NCBI GenBank assembly: GCA_017453065.1 | Contig: JAFTKW010000015.1 | Coordinates: 1 to 64,000 of the forward strand | DNA length: 64,000 nucleotides | Origin: Lachnospiraceae bacterium | Lineage (GTDB): Bacteria > Bacillota > Clostridia > Lachnospirales > Lachnospiraceae | Direction: 5' to 3' | In this document: positions 46,648 through 54,183 of the stretch, one piece after another | Position numbering within the stretch: position 1 is the stretch's first letter | Layout: the number at the start of each line of letters is the position of its first letter | Notes under the pieces: model-generated | Database searches by the model: none | What the model was told of the DNA's origin: nothing | The model's input: only the letters and a program-made list of their open reading frames with translations | Translations under genes and position numbers: made by a program

Positions 46648-46878
46648 TTAAACCAAGTAAGGTTTCAAAATATCTAAAACTGCCTCTACGTTTTCTTCGG
46701 CATGAATGTTCAAATCGATAGGCTTAGAAAGATCCAAGCTAAAGATACCCATAATGGATTTAGCATCGATAACATATCTGCCAGATACTAAGTCGAAGTC
46801 ATAATCAAACTTAGTGATATCATTAACGAAAGATTTAACCTTGTCAATGGAGTTCAAAGAAATTGTAACGGTTTTCAT
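46648..46878 (-). CDS. HPr-like protein lacking the phosphorylatable histidine
   Basis: A 76-residue protein with the size and C-terminal pattern of HPr: DAKSIMGIFSLDLSKPIDL matches the Ser46 region (K-S-I-M-G-x-x-x-L), and ENVEAVLDILKPYL matches the last helix. The N-terminal segment, where HPr has G-x-H-A-R-P with the PTS phosphohistidine, reads NSIDKVKSFV, so it cannot carry PTS phosphate. A regulatory role through the Ser46-like site, as with Crh, is conceivable. TAAGGAGG lies 8 bp before the ATG. It is a single gene with its own promoter (46918-46946) and terminator. Confidence 0.85.
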   Translation of the reverse strand: MKTVTISLNSIDKVKSFVNDITKFDYDFDLVSGRYVIDAKSIMGIFSLDLSKPIDLNIHAEENVEAVLDILKPYLV

Positions 46879-46917
46879 GTAGATTACCTCCTTAAATTAT
46901 TGATACCTTCTTTTTCC

Positions 46918-46946
46918 ATATTAAGGGCTCAAAGGTTAAAAGTCAA
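46918..46946 (-). promoter_or_regulatory. Promoter of the HPr-like gene
   Basis: On the minus strand: TTGACT, a 17-bp spacer and TAATAT, about 40 bp before the ATG. Confidence 0.75.
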
Positions 46947-46979
46947 TGACAAAACACCACAAAAAAAGTGAGGATAAAT

Positions 46980-48374
46980 ATGAAAAATGTAGCATTACAC
47001 AACCTCGGTTGTAAGACAAATGCTTATGAAATGGACTTTATGCAACAAAACTTACAAGAAAAAGGCTATAACATTGTACCATTTGATACACAGGCGGATG
47101 TTTATATCATAAATACATGCAGTGTGACGAATATTGCAGACCGTAAGAGCAGACAGATGTTGCATCGGGCCAAAAAGAAAAATCCAGATGCTGTTGTCGT
47201 TGCAGTAGGTTGCTATGTGCAGACTGGACTAAACGACGTGGTGATGGACGAGGCCATTGATTTGGCTATTGGCAACAACAAAAAGAAAGATATCGTGGAT
47301 ATTTTGGAGGCCTTCCTAGCAGAGAGAGAAGCGAACCAGAAAAATGGTCAGTGCCAAGTACAGGATGTACAGGCTGTGGAAAGCAGTAGCCTAAAAACGC
47401 TACATGACACAAGTGTCATAGACATAAACCACACTTCAGAATACGAAGAAATGACGCTGGAACATACGGCAGAGCATACCAGAGCTTATATCAAGATCCA
47501 GGATGGCTGCAATCAGTTCTGCTCTTATTGTATTATTCCTTATGCAAGGGGTAGAGTGCGTAGCCGAAAGAGCGAGGACGTCATCAAGGAAGTAGAAGGA
47601 ATCGTGGCAGCAGGCTATCAGGAAATCGTTTTGACTGGAATCCATATCAGCTCCTACGGAATAGATTTGGGTGAAAAGGCGGAAGTATATCAGGGACAGG
47701 ATTATCTCATAGACTTGGTGGAGAGGCTGCATCAAATCCCTGGACTGAAGCGTATTCGCTTGGGGTCTTTGGAACCTAGAATCGTGACGGAGGCAGTGGC
47801 AAAACGCTTGGCATCTATGCCGAAAGTCTGCCCGCATTTTCATCTTTCTTTGCAGAGTGGGTGTGACGAAACTCTGAAGAGAATGAATAGGCATTATTCG
47901 GCAAGTGAATACTTGGAATGTGTAAGACAACTTCGAACAGCTTATGAGTGCCCTGCCATTACCACCGATGTCATTGTGGGATTTCCGGGAGAAACCGAGG
48001 AAGAGTTCGAAACCACAAGAGCCTATCTGGAAGAGATAAATCTGTACGAGATGCATGTGTTCAAGTATTCTAAGAGAGCAGGAACTGTGGCTGCCAAGAT
48101 GCCAAACCAGGTGCCTGATACGGACAAGTCTAAAAGAAGCGATGTATTGCTTGAGATGGAAGCAACACAATCCAAGGCTTTTCGTGCACGTTTTGTAGGA
48201 CGTGAAGTGGAAGTGCTTTTTGAGGAGAGCAAGGACATAGACGGCCAGACTTATCAGGTAGGACATACTCCGGAATATGTGAAGGTGGCTGTGCAGACGC
48301 AGGAGGATTGGTCTAATCAAATCAAGAAAGTAACACCAAAGGCTTTTTTGGCGGAGGATACTTTGCTGGCTTAA
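46980..48374 (+). CDS. mtaB: tRNA t6A37 methylthiotransferase MtaB
   Basis: The ATG at 46980 follows GTGAGG by 6 bp; a GTG at 46968 is the alternative but lies inside that site. The 464-residue radical-SAM enzyme has the UPF0004 N-terminal domain (LGCKTNAYEMD, NTCSVTNIADRKSR, GCYVQ) with three Cys for the second [4Fe-4S] cluster. The radical-SAM motif is DGCNQFCSYCIIPYARG, and a C-terminal TRAM domain follows. It converts t6A37 to ms2t6A37 in tRNAs reading ANN codons. The LGCKTN opening is typical of the MtaB branch rather than MiaB or RimO. Confidence 0.95.
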   Translation: MKNVALHNLGCKTNAYEMDFMQQNLQEKGYNIVPFDTQADVYIINTCSVTNIADRKSRQMLHRAKKKNPDAVVVAVGCYVQTGLNDVVMDEAIDLAIGNNKKKDIVDILEAFLAEREANQKNGQCQVQDVQAVESSSLKTLHDTSVIDINHTSEYEEMTLEHTAEHTRAYIKIQDGCNQFCSYCIIPYARGRVRSRKSEDVIKEVEGIVAAGYQEIVLTGIHISSYGIDLGEKAEVYQGQDYLIDLVERLHQIPGLKRIRLGSLEPRIVTEAVAKRLASMPKVCPHFHLSLQSGCDETLKRMNRHYSASEYLECVRQLRTAYECPAITTDVIVGFPGETEEEFETTRAYLEEINLYEMHVFKYSKRAGTVAAKMPNQVPDTDKSKRSDVLLEMEATQSKAFRARFVGREVEVLFEESKDIDGQTYQVGHTPEYVKVAVQTQEDWSNQIKKVTPKAFLAEDTLLA

Positions 48375-48397
48375 TGACATTTTAAGATTTCCAAATG

Positions 48398-48426
48398 TTG
48401 TATTTTGGGGCGAGATAAGGTAAGAT
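48398..48426 (+). promoter_or_regulatory. Possible promoter of the ireB-ruvX operon
   Basis: TTGTAT, a 17-bp spacer and TAAGAT lie 34 bp before the ireB ATG in the 86-bp gap after mtaB. Confidence 0.5.
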
Positions 48427-48460
48427 AAAAGATATACCATTTGGATAAAGGAGTAGCAGC

Positions 48461-48724
48461 ATGCAGGAATTAGGAAATACACAATTTTTTACAGTAGAGG
48501 CCGAACCAGAAACAGCAGCTAAGATGGTGCTGTCTACTGTTTATGATGCACTGAAAGAAAAGGGATACGATCCAGTCAATCAGATTGTGGGATACATTAT
48601 GAGTGGAGACCCTACTTACATCACTAGCCACAAGAATGCCCGTAGCATGGTTATGAAAGTGGAAAGAGACGAACTGGTGGAGGAGCTCCTTAAGTCCTAT
48701 ATCAAGAACAATAACTGGAAATAA
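48461..48724 (+). CDS. ireB: IreB family regulatory phosphoprotein (DUF965)
   Basis: An 87-residue protein of the usual length, with [34 protein letters not shown] and [14 protein letters not shown] as the conserved segments. In Enterococcus, IreB is phosphorylated on Thr near the N-terminus by the PASTA kinase IreK and regulates cephalosporin resistance. The N-terminal [10 protein letters not shown] here holds the matching Thr. It precedes ruvX and DUF1292, the standard Firmicute order, though alaS, which often starts the cluster, is absent. Confidence 0.95.
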   Translation: MQELGNTQFFTVEAEPETAAKMVLSTVYDALKEKGYDPVNQIVGYIMSGDPTYITSHKNARSMVMKVERDELVEELLKSYIKNNNWK

Positions 48725-48737
48725 CGGAGGATACTTT

Positions 48738-49172
48738 ATGCGTATTATGGGGCTGGATTTCGGCTCTAAGACTGTGGGTGTAGCAATTAGCGACGAACTG
48801 TTGATTACCGCGCAGGGCAAAGAGATTATTCGCAGAAAAGAAGAAAATAAACTGAGACAAACCTTGGCTCGTATCGAGGAGCTCATTGTAGAGTACGATG
48901 TAAAAGAGATTGTTTTAGGGCTTCCTAAAAACATGAACAATACAGAGGGAGAGCGCGTGGAGCTAACTCTGGAGTTCAAAGAAAAATTGGAAAGACGTAC
49001 GGGGCTACCTGTTTCAACCTGGGATGAAAGACTTACCACGGTTGCGGCGGACAAGGCTATGATGGAGGCGGGCATCCGCAGGGAGGACCGCAAGGAACAT
49101 GTGGACAAATTGGCTGCTGTGTTTATTTTACAGGGCTATTTAGATATGCGTAGCATGAAGGGAACAGAATGA
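48738..49172 (+). CDS. ruvX: Holliday junction resolvase RuvX / pre-16S rRNA nuclease YqgF
   Basis: A 144-residue RNase H-like fold protein. The first strand [18 protein letters not shown] carries the first catalytic Asp, [16 protein letters not shown] the second acidic position, and [15 protein letters not shown] the third. It is annotated as a Holliday junction resolvase; in E. coli YqgF is needed for 16S rRNA 5' end maturation. It lies 13 bp after ireB and overlaps the DUF1292 gene by 4 bp. Confidence 0.94.
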   Translation: MRIMGLDFGSKTVGVAISDELLITAQGKEIIRRKEENKLRQTLARIEELIVEYDVKEIVLGLPKNMNNTEGERVELTLEFKEKLERRTGLPVSTWDERLTTVAADKAMMEAGIRREDRKEHVDKLAAVFILQGYLDMRSMKGTE

Positions 49173-49438
49173 TGGAAAAGATCACCTTTAGACCGGAGGG
49201 AGAAGAGGAGGTTTTGTTCTATGTGTTGGAGCAAACCCGAATCGGCGGTCATAATTATATTTTAGTAACTGATGTAGAAGAAGGAGACGGAGAAGCTTAT
49301 ATCATGAAGGACATGTCTGCCGATGGCGACGAGGAAAGTGTCTATGATATGGTGGAGGACGACGCAGAACTGGAAGCGGTAGCTGAAGTTTTTGAGAAGA
49401 TGTTGGAAGACGTTACGCTGGAAGGGCCAAACGATTAA
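49169..49438 (+). CDS. DUF1292 domain protein
   Basis: An 89-residue, strongly acidic protein with the DUF1292 core: [20 protein letters not shown] and [20 protein letters not shown]. It starts with ATGATG overlapping the ruvX stop. Its place after ireB-ruvX is conserved across Firmicutes (YrzB in Bacillus), but the function is unknown to me. The next gene, RNase J, begins 89 bp downstream. Confidence 0.92.
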   Translation: MMEKITFRPEGEEEVLFYVLEQTRIGGHNYILVTDVEEGDGEAYIMKDMSADGDEESVYDMVEDDAELEAVAEVFEKMLEDVTLEGPND

Positions 49439-49527
49439 CTTCCCCTCAAACTAGCTACTTTCTTTTGGTACTTGCTTTGTTTTCTTGTGGCAAACCTCTA
49501 GTTCCGAAGTTAGTGGAGGTAAATTGA

Positions 49528-51198
49528 TTGAAAAAAATGAATAGTAATGCTTCAAAACTGAAGATTATACCACTTGGTGGATTGGAGCAGATTGGAATGA
49601 ACATTACTGCCTTTGAGTACGAAGACAGTATTGTTGTTGTGGATTGCGGATTGTCCTTTCCGGCGGATGATATGCTGGGCATCGACTTGGTAATCCCAGA
49701 TGTGACATATTTGAAAGACAATATCGACAAGGTAAAAGGCTTTGTCATTACCCATGGTCATGAAGACCATATTGGCGCACTTCCTTATGTGCTGAAGGAT
49801 GTGAATGTGCCTGTGTATGCGACCAAACTGACAATAGGATTGATTGAACATAAGTTAAAGGAGCACAACCTACTTAAGGGTACTAAACGCAAAGTTGTGA
49901 AATTTGGACAGTCCATCAATTTGGGACAGTTTCGTATAGAATTTATCAAGACCAATCACAGTATCGTAGATGCATCTGCGCTGGCGATTTACTCTCCAGC
50001 GGGTATTGTGGTGCACACGGGAGACTTTAAGGTGGACTATACACCTGTATTTGGTGATGCCATCGATTTGCAGCGATTTGCGGAAATTGGCAAAAAGGGC
50101 GTATTGGCGTTGATGTGTGATTCTACCAATGCTGAGAGACCGGGCTTTACTGCTTCTGAAAAGACAGTGGGCAAAACCTTTGACAACCTATTTGAAGAGC
50201 ACAAGAACTCTCGTATTTTTGTGGCGACTTTCGCATCCAACGTGGACCGAGTACAGCAGGTAATCAATACGGCGTACAAGTTTGGTCGTAAGGTTGTGGT
50301 GGAAGGCCGCAGCATGGTAAGTACCATTGAAATCGCGTCCAACTTGGGATATTTGAATATTCCAGATCAGACTCTTATTGAGGTAGACCAGCTGAAGAAT
50401 TATCCACCTGAGCAGCAGGTTATTATTACAACCGGAAGCCAGGGAGAAAGCATGGCGGCACTCAGCCGTATGGCTGCAAGCATACACAAAAAGATTACTA
50501 TCGGTGCGGGAGATACGGTTATTTTTTCATCCAGCCCTATCCCTGGCAACGAAAAGGCTGTTACCAAGATTATCAACGAACTGCTTCGCAAGGGGGCAGA
50601 TGTAATCTTCCAGGATACCCATGTTTCTGGACATGCTTGTCAGGAAGAAATCAAGTTAATTTATACATTGGTCAAGCCGAAATATTCTATTCCAGTGCAC
50701 GGTGAGTACAAACATCTGCGCGCACAGGCCAAGATTGCAGAGAATCTGGGTATTGCAAAAGAAAACATCCTGATTATGTCCTCTGGCGATGTGCTTGAAC
50801 TTTCTGAAGAGAGAGCATGTGTTTCTGGCAAGGTTCCAGTAGGCGGCATTTTGGTAGATGGACTAGGCGTAGGCGATGTGGGAAGTGTAGTGCTTCGTGA
50901 CAGACAGCACCTGGCTGAGGATGGAATTTTGATTGTAGTGATGGCACTGGATAGTTACAGTGGGCAGATTGTTTCTGGACCAGACATTGTGACTAGAGGA
51001 TTTGTCTATGTGAAGGAATCCGACCAGCTCATGGAAGAGGCGAGAGTGGTAGTGGACCAAGCACTCTGGAATTGCCTGGATCGTGGAGTGACAGATTGGG
51101 GCAAGTTGAAGGCTGCCACCAAGGACGCATTGGGCGATTATGTATGGAAGAAGACCAAGAGACGTCCTATGATTTTGCCTATCATTATGGAAGTGTAA
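49528..51198 (+). CDS. rnj: Ribonuclease J
   Basis: A 556-residue metallo-beta-lactamase/beta-CASP ribonuclease of the usual length. The metal motif is THGHEDHIG (His76, His78, Asp80, His81), the later His lies in TNHSIVDA, and the beta-CASP part holds TTGSQGESMAALSRM and DTHVSGHACQEE. It cuts and degrades RNA 5' to 3'. The start is a TTG with GGAGG 8 bp upstream; the ATG at 49537 would be too far from the site. It is the only RNase J gene in the window, so J1 or J2 type is not assigned. Confidence 0.96.
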   Translation: MKKMNSNASKLKIIPLGGLEQIGMNITAFEYEDSIVVVDCGLSFPADDMLGIDLVIPDVTYLKDNIDKVKGFVITHGHEDHIGALPYVLKDVNVPVYATKLTIGLIEHKLKEHNLLKGTKRKVVKFGQSINLGQFRIEFIKTNHSIVDASALAIYSPAGIVVHTGDFKVDYTPVFGDAIDLQRFAEIGKKGVLALMCDSTNAERPGFTASEKTVGKTFDNLFEEHKNSRIFVATFASNVDRVQQVINTAYKFGRKVVVEGRSMVSTIEIASNLGYLNIPDQTLIEVDQLKNYPPEQQVIITTGSQGESMAALSRMAASIHKKITIGAGDTVIFSSSPIPGNEKAVTKIINELLRKGADVIFQDTHVSGHACQEEIKLIYTLVKPKYSIPVHGEYKHLRAQAKIAENLGIAKENILIMSSGDVLELSEERACVSGKVPVGGILVDGLGVGDVGSVVLRDRQHLAEDGILIVVMALDSYSGQIVSGPDIVTRGFVYVKESDQLMEEARVVVDQALWNCLDRGVTDWGKLKAATKDALGDYVWKKTKRRPMILPIIMEV

Positions 51199-51281
51199 GG
51201 TGAGGCCTTGGAAGGGGAGAGCCGAGGCTATGCCATATAGATTAGTATAAAGGGTATCGAGCTTTAGATTGGAGTTTTAAC

Positions 51282-51599
51282 ATGAGAGACGCTTTGGAGC
51301 ATTTGATTACCCAGATAAAGAATAGCGAGGAATATACAAGATACTCTAGAGAAAAAGAGAGAGTGAAACAGCATCCATGGCTGAAAAGTAGATTGGATGA
51401 GTTTCGTCGAATCAATTTCGAACTGCAAAATACTATCGATGGTGAAGAACAGTTTGACAAATTGCAGGAGTTTGAATTAGAGTATGAAGAGTTTCAGAGA
51501 GATCCATTGGTAAGTGCCTTTTTGGAGGCAGAAAATGATTTGTGCAGGATGATACAGAGTATCAACTTCGAAATCGTGGATGCCCTGGATTTCGAGTAG
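51282..51599 (+). CDS. YlbF/YmcA family protein
   Basis: A 105-residue, wholly helical, charged protein. EHLITQIKNSEEYTRYSREK near the start and DPLVSAFLEAENDLCRMIQS near the end match YlbF/YmcA. In Bacillus, YlbF, YmcA and YaaT form a complex that guides RNase Y and influences competence, sporulation and biofilm formation. It lies just after RNase J, so the RNA-processing theme is consistent. It precedes the small MltG-like gene by 11 bp, suggesting co-transcription. Confidence 0.88.
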   Translation: MRDALEHLITQIKNSEEYTRYSREKERVKQHPWLKSRLDEFRRINFELQNTIDGEEQFDKLQEFELEYEEFQRDPLVSAFLEAENDLCRMIQSINFEIVDALDFE

Positions 51600-51610
51600 G
51601 AGGATTCTAA

Positions 51611-52003
51611 ATGAAGACAAAGCAGGTAGTTGTTGCCGTATTAGGCACCATATTTAAAGTCGTGGCTGCAATCGTGATTGTTTATTTTGTGTACGAAGCA
51701 TCTATGATGGCTTACGATTATGGATACCGAGTTTTCACTGAGCCAGCAATGGCTAAAGAGGGCGAAGGCGTAGATATTACAGTGGATATTACCATGGGCA
51801 AGACAGAGAAGCAGATTGGACAGATATTGGAGTCCAAGGGCCTTGTCAGAGATGGGAATTTGTTCTATATCCAAACCTTGCTTTCTGAATACAGTGGCAA
51901 ATTGTTGCCAGGAAGTTATGTGCTGAACACCTCCATGACTGCCAAGGAGATGATGGAAATCATGTCCACGGAGCCGGAGGAAGAGATTGTTGCTGAAGAA
52001 TAG
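51611..52003 (+). CDS. Short MltG-like membrane protein without the catalytic domain
   Basis: A 130-residue protein with one N-terminal transmembrane helix (about residues 8-30) and a small outer domain. DITVDITMGKTEKQIGQILE, SKGLVRDGNLFYIQTLLSEY and LLPGSYVLNTSMTAKEMMEI match the LysM-like first subdomain of MltG/YceG, the endolytic transglycosylase. The catalytic part, with its Glu, is absent, and the end is acidic (TEPEEEIVAEE). It occupies the place of yrrL (mltG) in the Bacillus gene order before yrrM and yrrN/O. It cannot cut peptidoglycan by the MltG mechanism. A binding or regulatory role is inferred. Confidence 0.8.
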   Translation: MKTKQVVVAVLGTIFKVVAAIVIVYFVYEASMMAYDYGYRVFTEPAMAKEGEGVDITVDITMGKTEKQIGQILESKGLVRDGNLFYIQTLLSEYSGKLLPGSYVLNTSMTAKEMMEIMSTEPEEEIVAEE

Positions 52004-52038
52004 GTGGAAACAGGAAAACTCGTTACAGAGGATACAAT

Positions 52039-52782
52039 ATGATTATAGATGAAAGAATGGTTGCCTTTATTAACTCGTTTGATAAAGGCAATACGCCTTT
52101 TTTGAACGAAATTGAAAAATATGCTCTTGAGACAGAGGTTCCAATTGTTCGTAAAGAAATGCAGAACTTTATGAAGTTTTTGCTTCAGATGCACAGACCT
52201 AAGCGCATTTTGGAAGTGGGAACCGCTATAGGTTTTTCAGCACTTCTGATGAACGAATATGGACCTGCGGGCTGCCATATTACTACGATTGAAAAATATG
52301 AAAAACGCATCCCCATCGCAGTGGCGAATCTGCTAAGAGCTGGAAAGTTTGATGAAAAAGGAAGCGTGCTTACAAGCTGCGACTTAGAGAGCATAAAAAT
52401 GCTGAATGCAGAAGCGAGTGAAACTCAGGATGGCAGCATTACCCTGATTGAGGGAGACGCCTTAGATGTGCTAAAATCCTTAGAAGGTTCTTACGACCTT
52501 ATTTTTATGGATGCAGCAAAGGGGCAGTACATTCACTTTTTGCCAGATATCTTAAGGCTTTTGCCAGAGGGGGGCTTGCTCCTTTCGGACAACGTGCTTC
52601 AGGATGGAGATGTGTTGCAGTCCAGATTTGCAGTGGCTCGTAGAAACAGAACGATACATGCTCGCATGAGAGAGTACCTTTATACGCTGACCCATCATGA
52701 TGCGCTGGTAACTACGATTTTGCCAGTGGGCGATGGAATTACCATGAGTGTGAAGCGCACAAGCGAAGGAAAAAAGGCATAA
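52039..52782 (+). CDS. trmR: O-methyltransferase, probable tRNA 5-hydroxyuridine methyltransferase
   Basis: A 247-residue class I methyltransferase of the COMT-like group. The SAM motif is ILEVGTAIGFSALLM, with LIEGDALDVLKSL and DLIFMDAAKGQYIHFLPDIL further on. LLSDNVLQDGDVL carries the metal-binding Asp/Asn. The position before a U32 protein and after ruvX/MltG matches Bacillus yrrM, shown to be TrmR, which methylates ho5U34 to mo5U34 in tRNAs. The assignment rests on family plus gene order. Confidence 0.85.
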   Translation: MIIDERMVAFINSFDKGNTPFLNEIEKYALETEVPIVRKEMQNFMKFLLQMHRPKRILEVGTAIGFSALLMNEYGPAGCHITTIEKYEKRIPIAVANLLRAGKFDEKGSVLTSCDLESIKMLNAEASETQDGSITLIEGDALDVLKSLEGSYDLIFMDAAKGQYIHFLPDILRLLPEGGLLLSDNVLQDGDVLQSRFAVARRNRTIHARMREYLYTLTHHDALVTTILPVGDGITMSVKRTSEGKKA

Positions 52783-52836
52783 GGTGCAAGGTAGAAAGAG
52801 AAGAATTCCCAGTATTTTGTATAGAAAGGTTTAGAA

Positions 52837-54078
52837 ATGAGCGAACTGAGAAAACCTGAGTTGCTGGTTCCGGCCAGTAGCCTTGAAGTGTTAAAAACAG
52901 CAGTTATATTTGGAGCAGATGCAGTGTACATAGGTGGAGAGGCTTTCGGCCTTCGCGCCAAAGCAAAGAATTTTTCCAAAGAAGAGATGGCACAGGGCAT
53001 TGCTTTTGCCCATGAGCATGGTGTAAAGGTATATGTGACTGCGAATATTTTGGCTCACAATGATGATTTAGAGGGAGCAGAGGAATATTTTGCAGAACTT
53101 CGCGATATGAAGCCAGAGTGCCCAGATGCACTGATTATTTCGGATCCAGGTATGTATACCATCGCCAGAAAGGTTTGGCCAGAAGTGGAAATTCATATTT
53201 CTACGCAGGCAAACAATACCAACTGGCAGACCTATCTTTTTTGGTGGAATTTAGGGGCAAAGCGCGTGGTGTCTGCCCGTGAACTGTCCTTGGCAGAAAT
53301 TCGCGAAATCAGAGACCATATTCCAGAGGATATGGAGATTGAAAGCTTTATCCATGGTGCTATGTGCATTTCATACTCTGGCAGATGTCTGCTTAGCAAT
53401 TATTTTACTGGCAGAGATGCCAATCAGGGTGCATGCACACATCCATGCAGATGGAAGTATGCAGTGGTAGAGGAAAAGAGACCAGGTGAATATCTTCCGG
53501 TCTATGAAAATGAAAGAGGAACCTATATCTTTAACTCCAAGGACCTTTGCATGGTGGAATATATTCCTGAGGTGGTAGCAGCGGGTATCGATAGCCTGAA
53601 GATTGAAGGCCGTATGAAGACGGCGCTTTATGTGGCAACGGTAGCACGTACTTACCGCAAGGCCATCGATGATTTCTTTACTTCGGAAGAAACTTATCGC
53701 GCCAATATGGACTGGTACCACTCCGAAATCGCAAAATGCACTTATAGACAATTTACTACAGGTTTCTATTTGGGGAAGCCAGATGAAAATACACAGATTT
53801 ATGACAGCAATACCTATATCAACGAATACATTTATCTTGGTATCGTCGATGAGGTGAAGGATGGATTGGCTCGCATCGAGCAGCGCAATAAGTTCTGCGT
53901 GGGCGATGTCATTGAGATCATGAAGCCAGACGGCCAAAATGTGGAAGTCACTGTGGAAGGAATGTTCACAGAGGATGGCGAGGCTGTGGATAGCGCACCT
54001 CATCCAAAGCAGGTATTGTGGTTAAAGTTATCTCAGATGCCAGCACCTTACGATTTGCTGAGAGTGAAGAGTAAATAA
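52837..54078 (+). CDS. trhP: U32 family protein, probable tRNA uridine 34 hydroxylase TrhP
   Basis: A 413-residue member of peptidase family U32. The signature region reads IESFIHGAMCISYSGRCLLS, then NQGACTHPCRWKY, giving four Cys able to hold an Fe-S cluster. Relatives TrhP (YegQ, YrrN/YrrO) use prephenate-linked chemistry to make 5-hydroxyuridine at tRNA position 34, the substrate of TrmR encoded just upstream. Older annotation as collagenase or peptidase is unlikely to be the true role. Bacillus has two genes (yrrN, yrrO) where only one is present here. Confidence 0.88.
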   Translation: MSELRKPELLVPASSLEVLKTAVIFGADAVYIGGEAFGLRAKAKNFSKEEMAQGIAFAHEHGVKVYVTANILAHNDDLEGAEEYFAELRDMKPECPDALIISDPGMYTIARKVWPEVEIHISTQANNTNWQTYLFWWNLGAKRVVSARELSLAEIREIRDHIPEDMEIESFIHGAMCISYSGRCLLSNYFTGRDANQGACTHPCRWKYAVVEEKRPGEYLPVYENERGTYIFNSKDLCMVEYIPEVVAAGIDSLKIEGRMKTALYVATVARTYRKAIDDFFTSEETYRANMDWYHSEIAKCTYRQFTTGFYLGKPDENTQIYDSNTYINEYIYLGIVDEVKDGLARIEQRNKFCVGDVIEIMKPDGQNVEVTVEGMFTEDGEAVDSAPHPKQVLWLKLSQMPAPYDLLRVKSK

Positions 54079-54085
54079 AAATACG

Positions 54086-54114
54086 TTGACCGCAGGAAAA
54101 GTGTATTGTACAAT
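54086..54114 (+). promoter_or_regulatory. Promoter of the glutamine synthetase gene
   Basis: TTGACC, a 17-bp spacer and TACAAT, 70 bp before the ATG at 54184. Confidence 0.8.
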
Positions 54115-54183
54115 TAGGAATGATTTTTTTTGCTAGAAAAAGAGGTTGCAAACCGCGGTGTTTGTGGCAGATGGAGAGGGAAC

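Noticed and set aside
52837-54078. Collagenase or peptidase role for the U32 protein
   Set aside because: The Cys-rich signature and position after trmR favour the tRNA hydroxylation (TrhP) role. Protease activity is not supported by the sequence.
54130-54183. Extended glutamine synthetase N-terminus from a TTG
   Set aside because: There is no ribosome site, and the added residues do not resemble the family. The ATG at 54184 has a good site.
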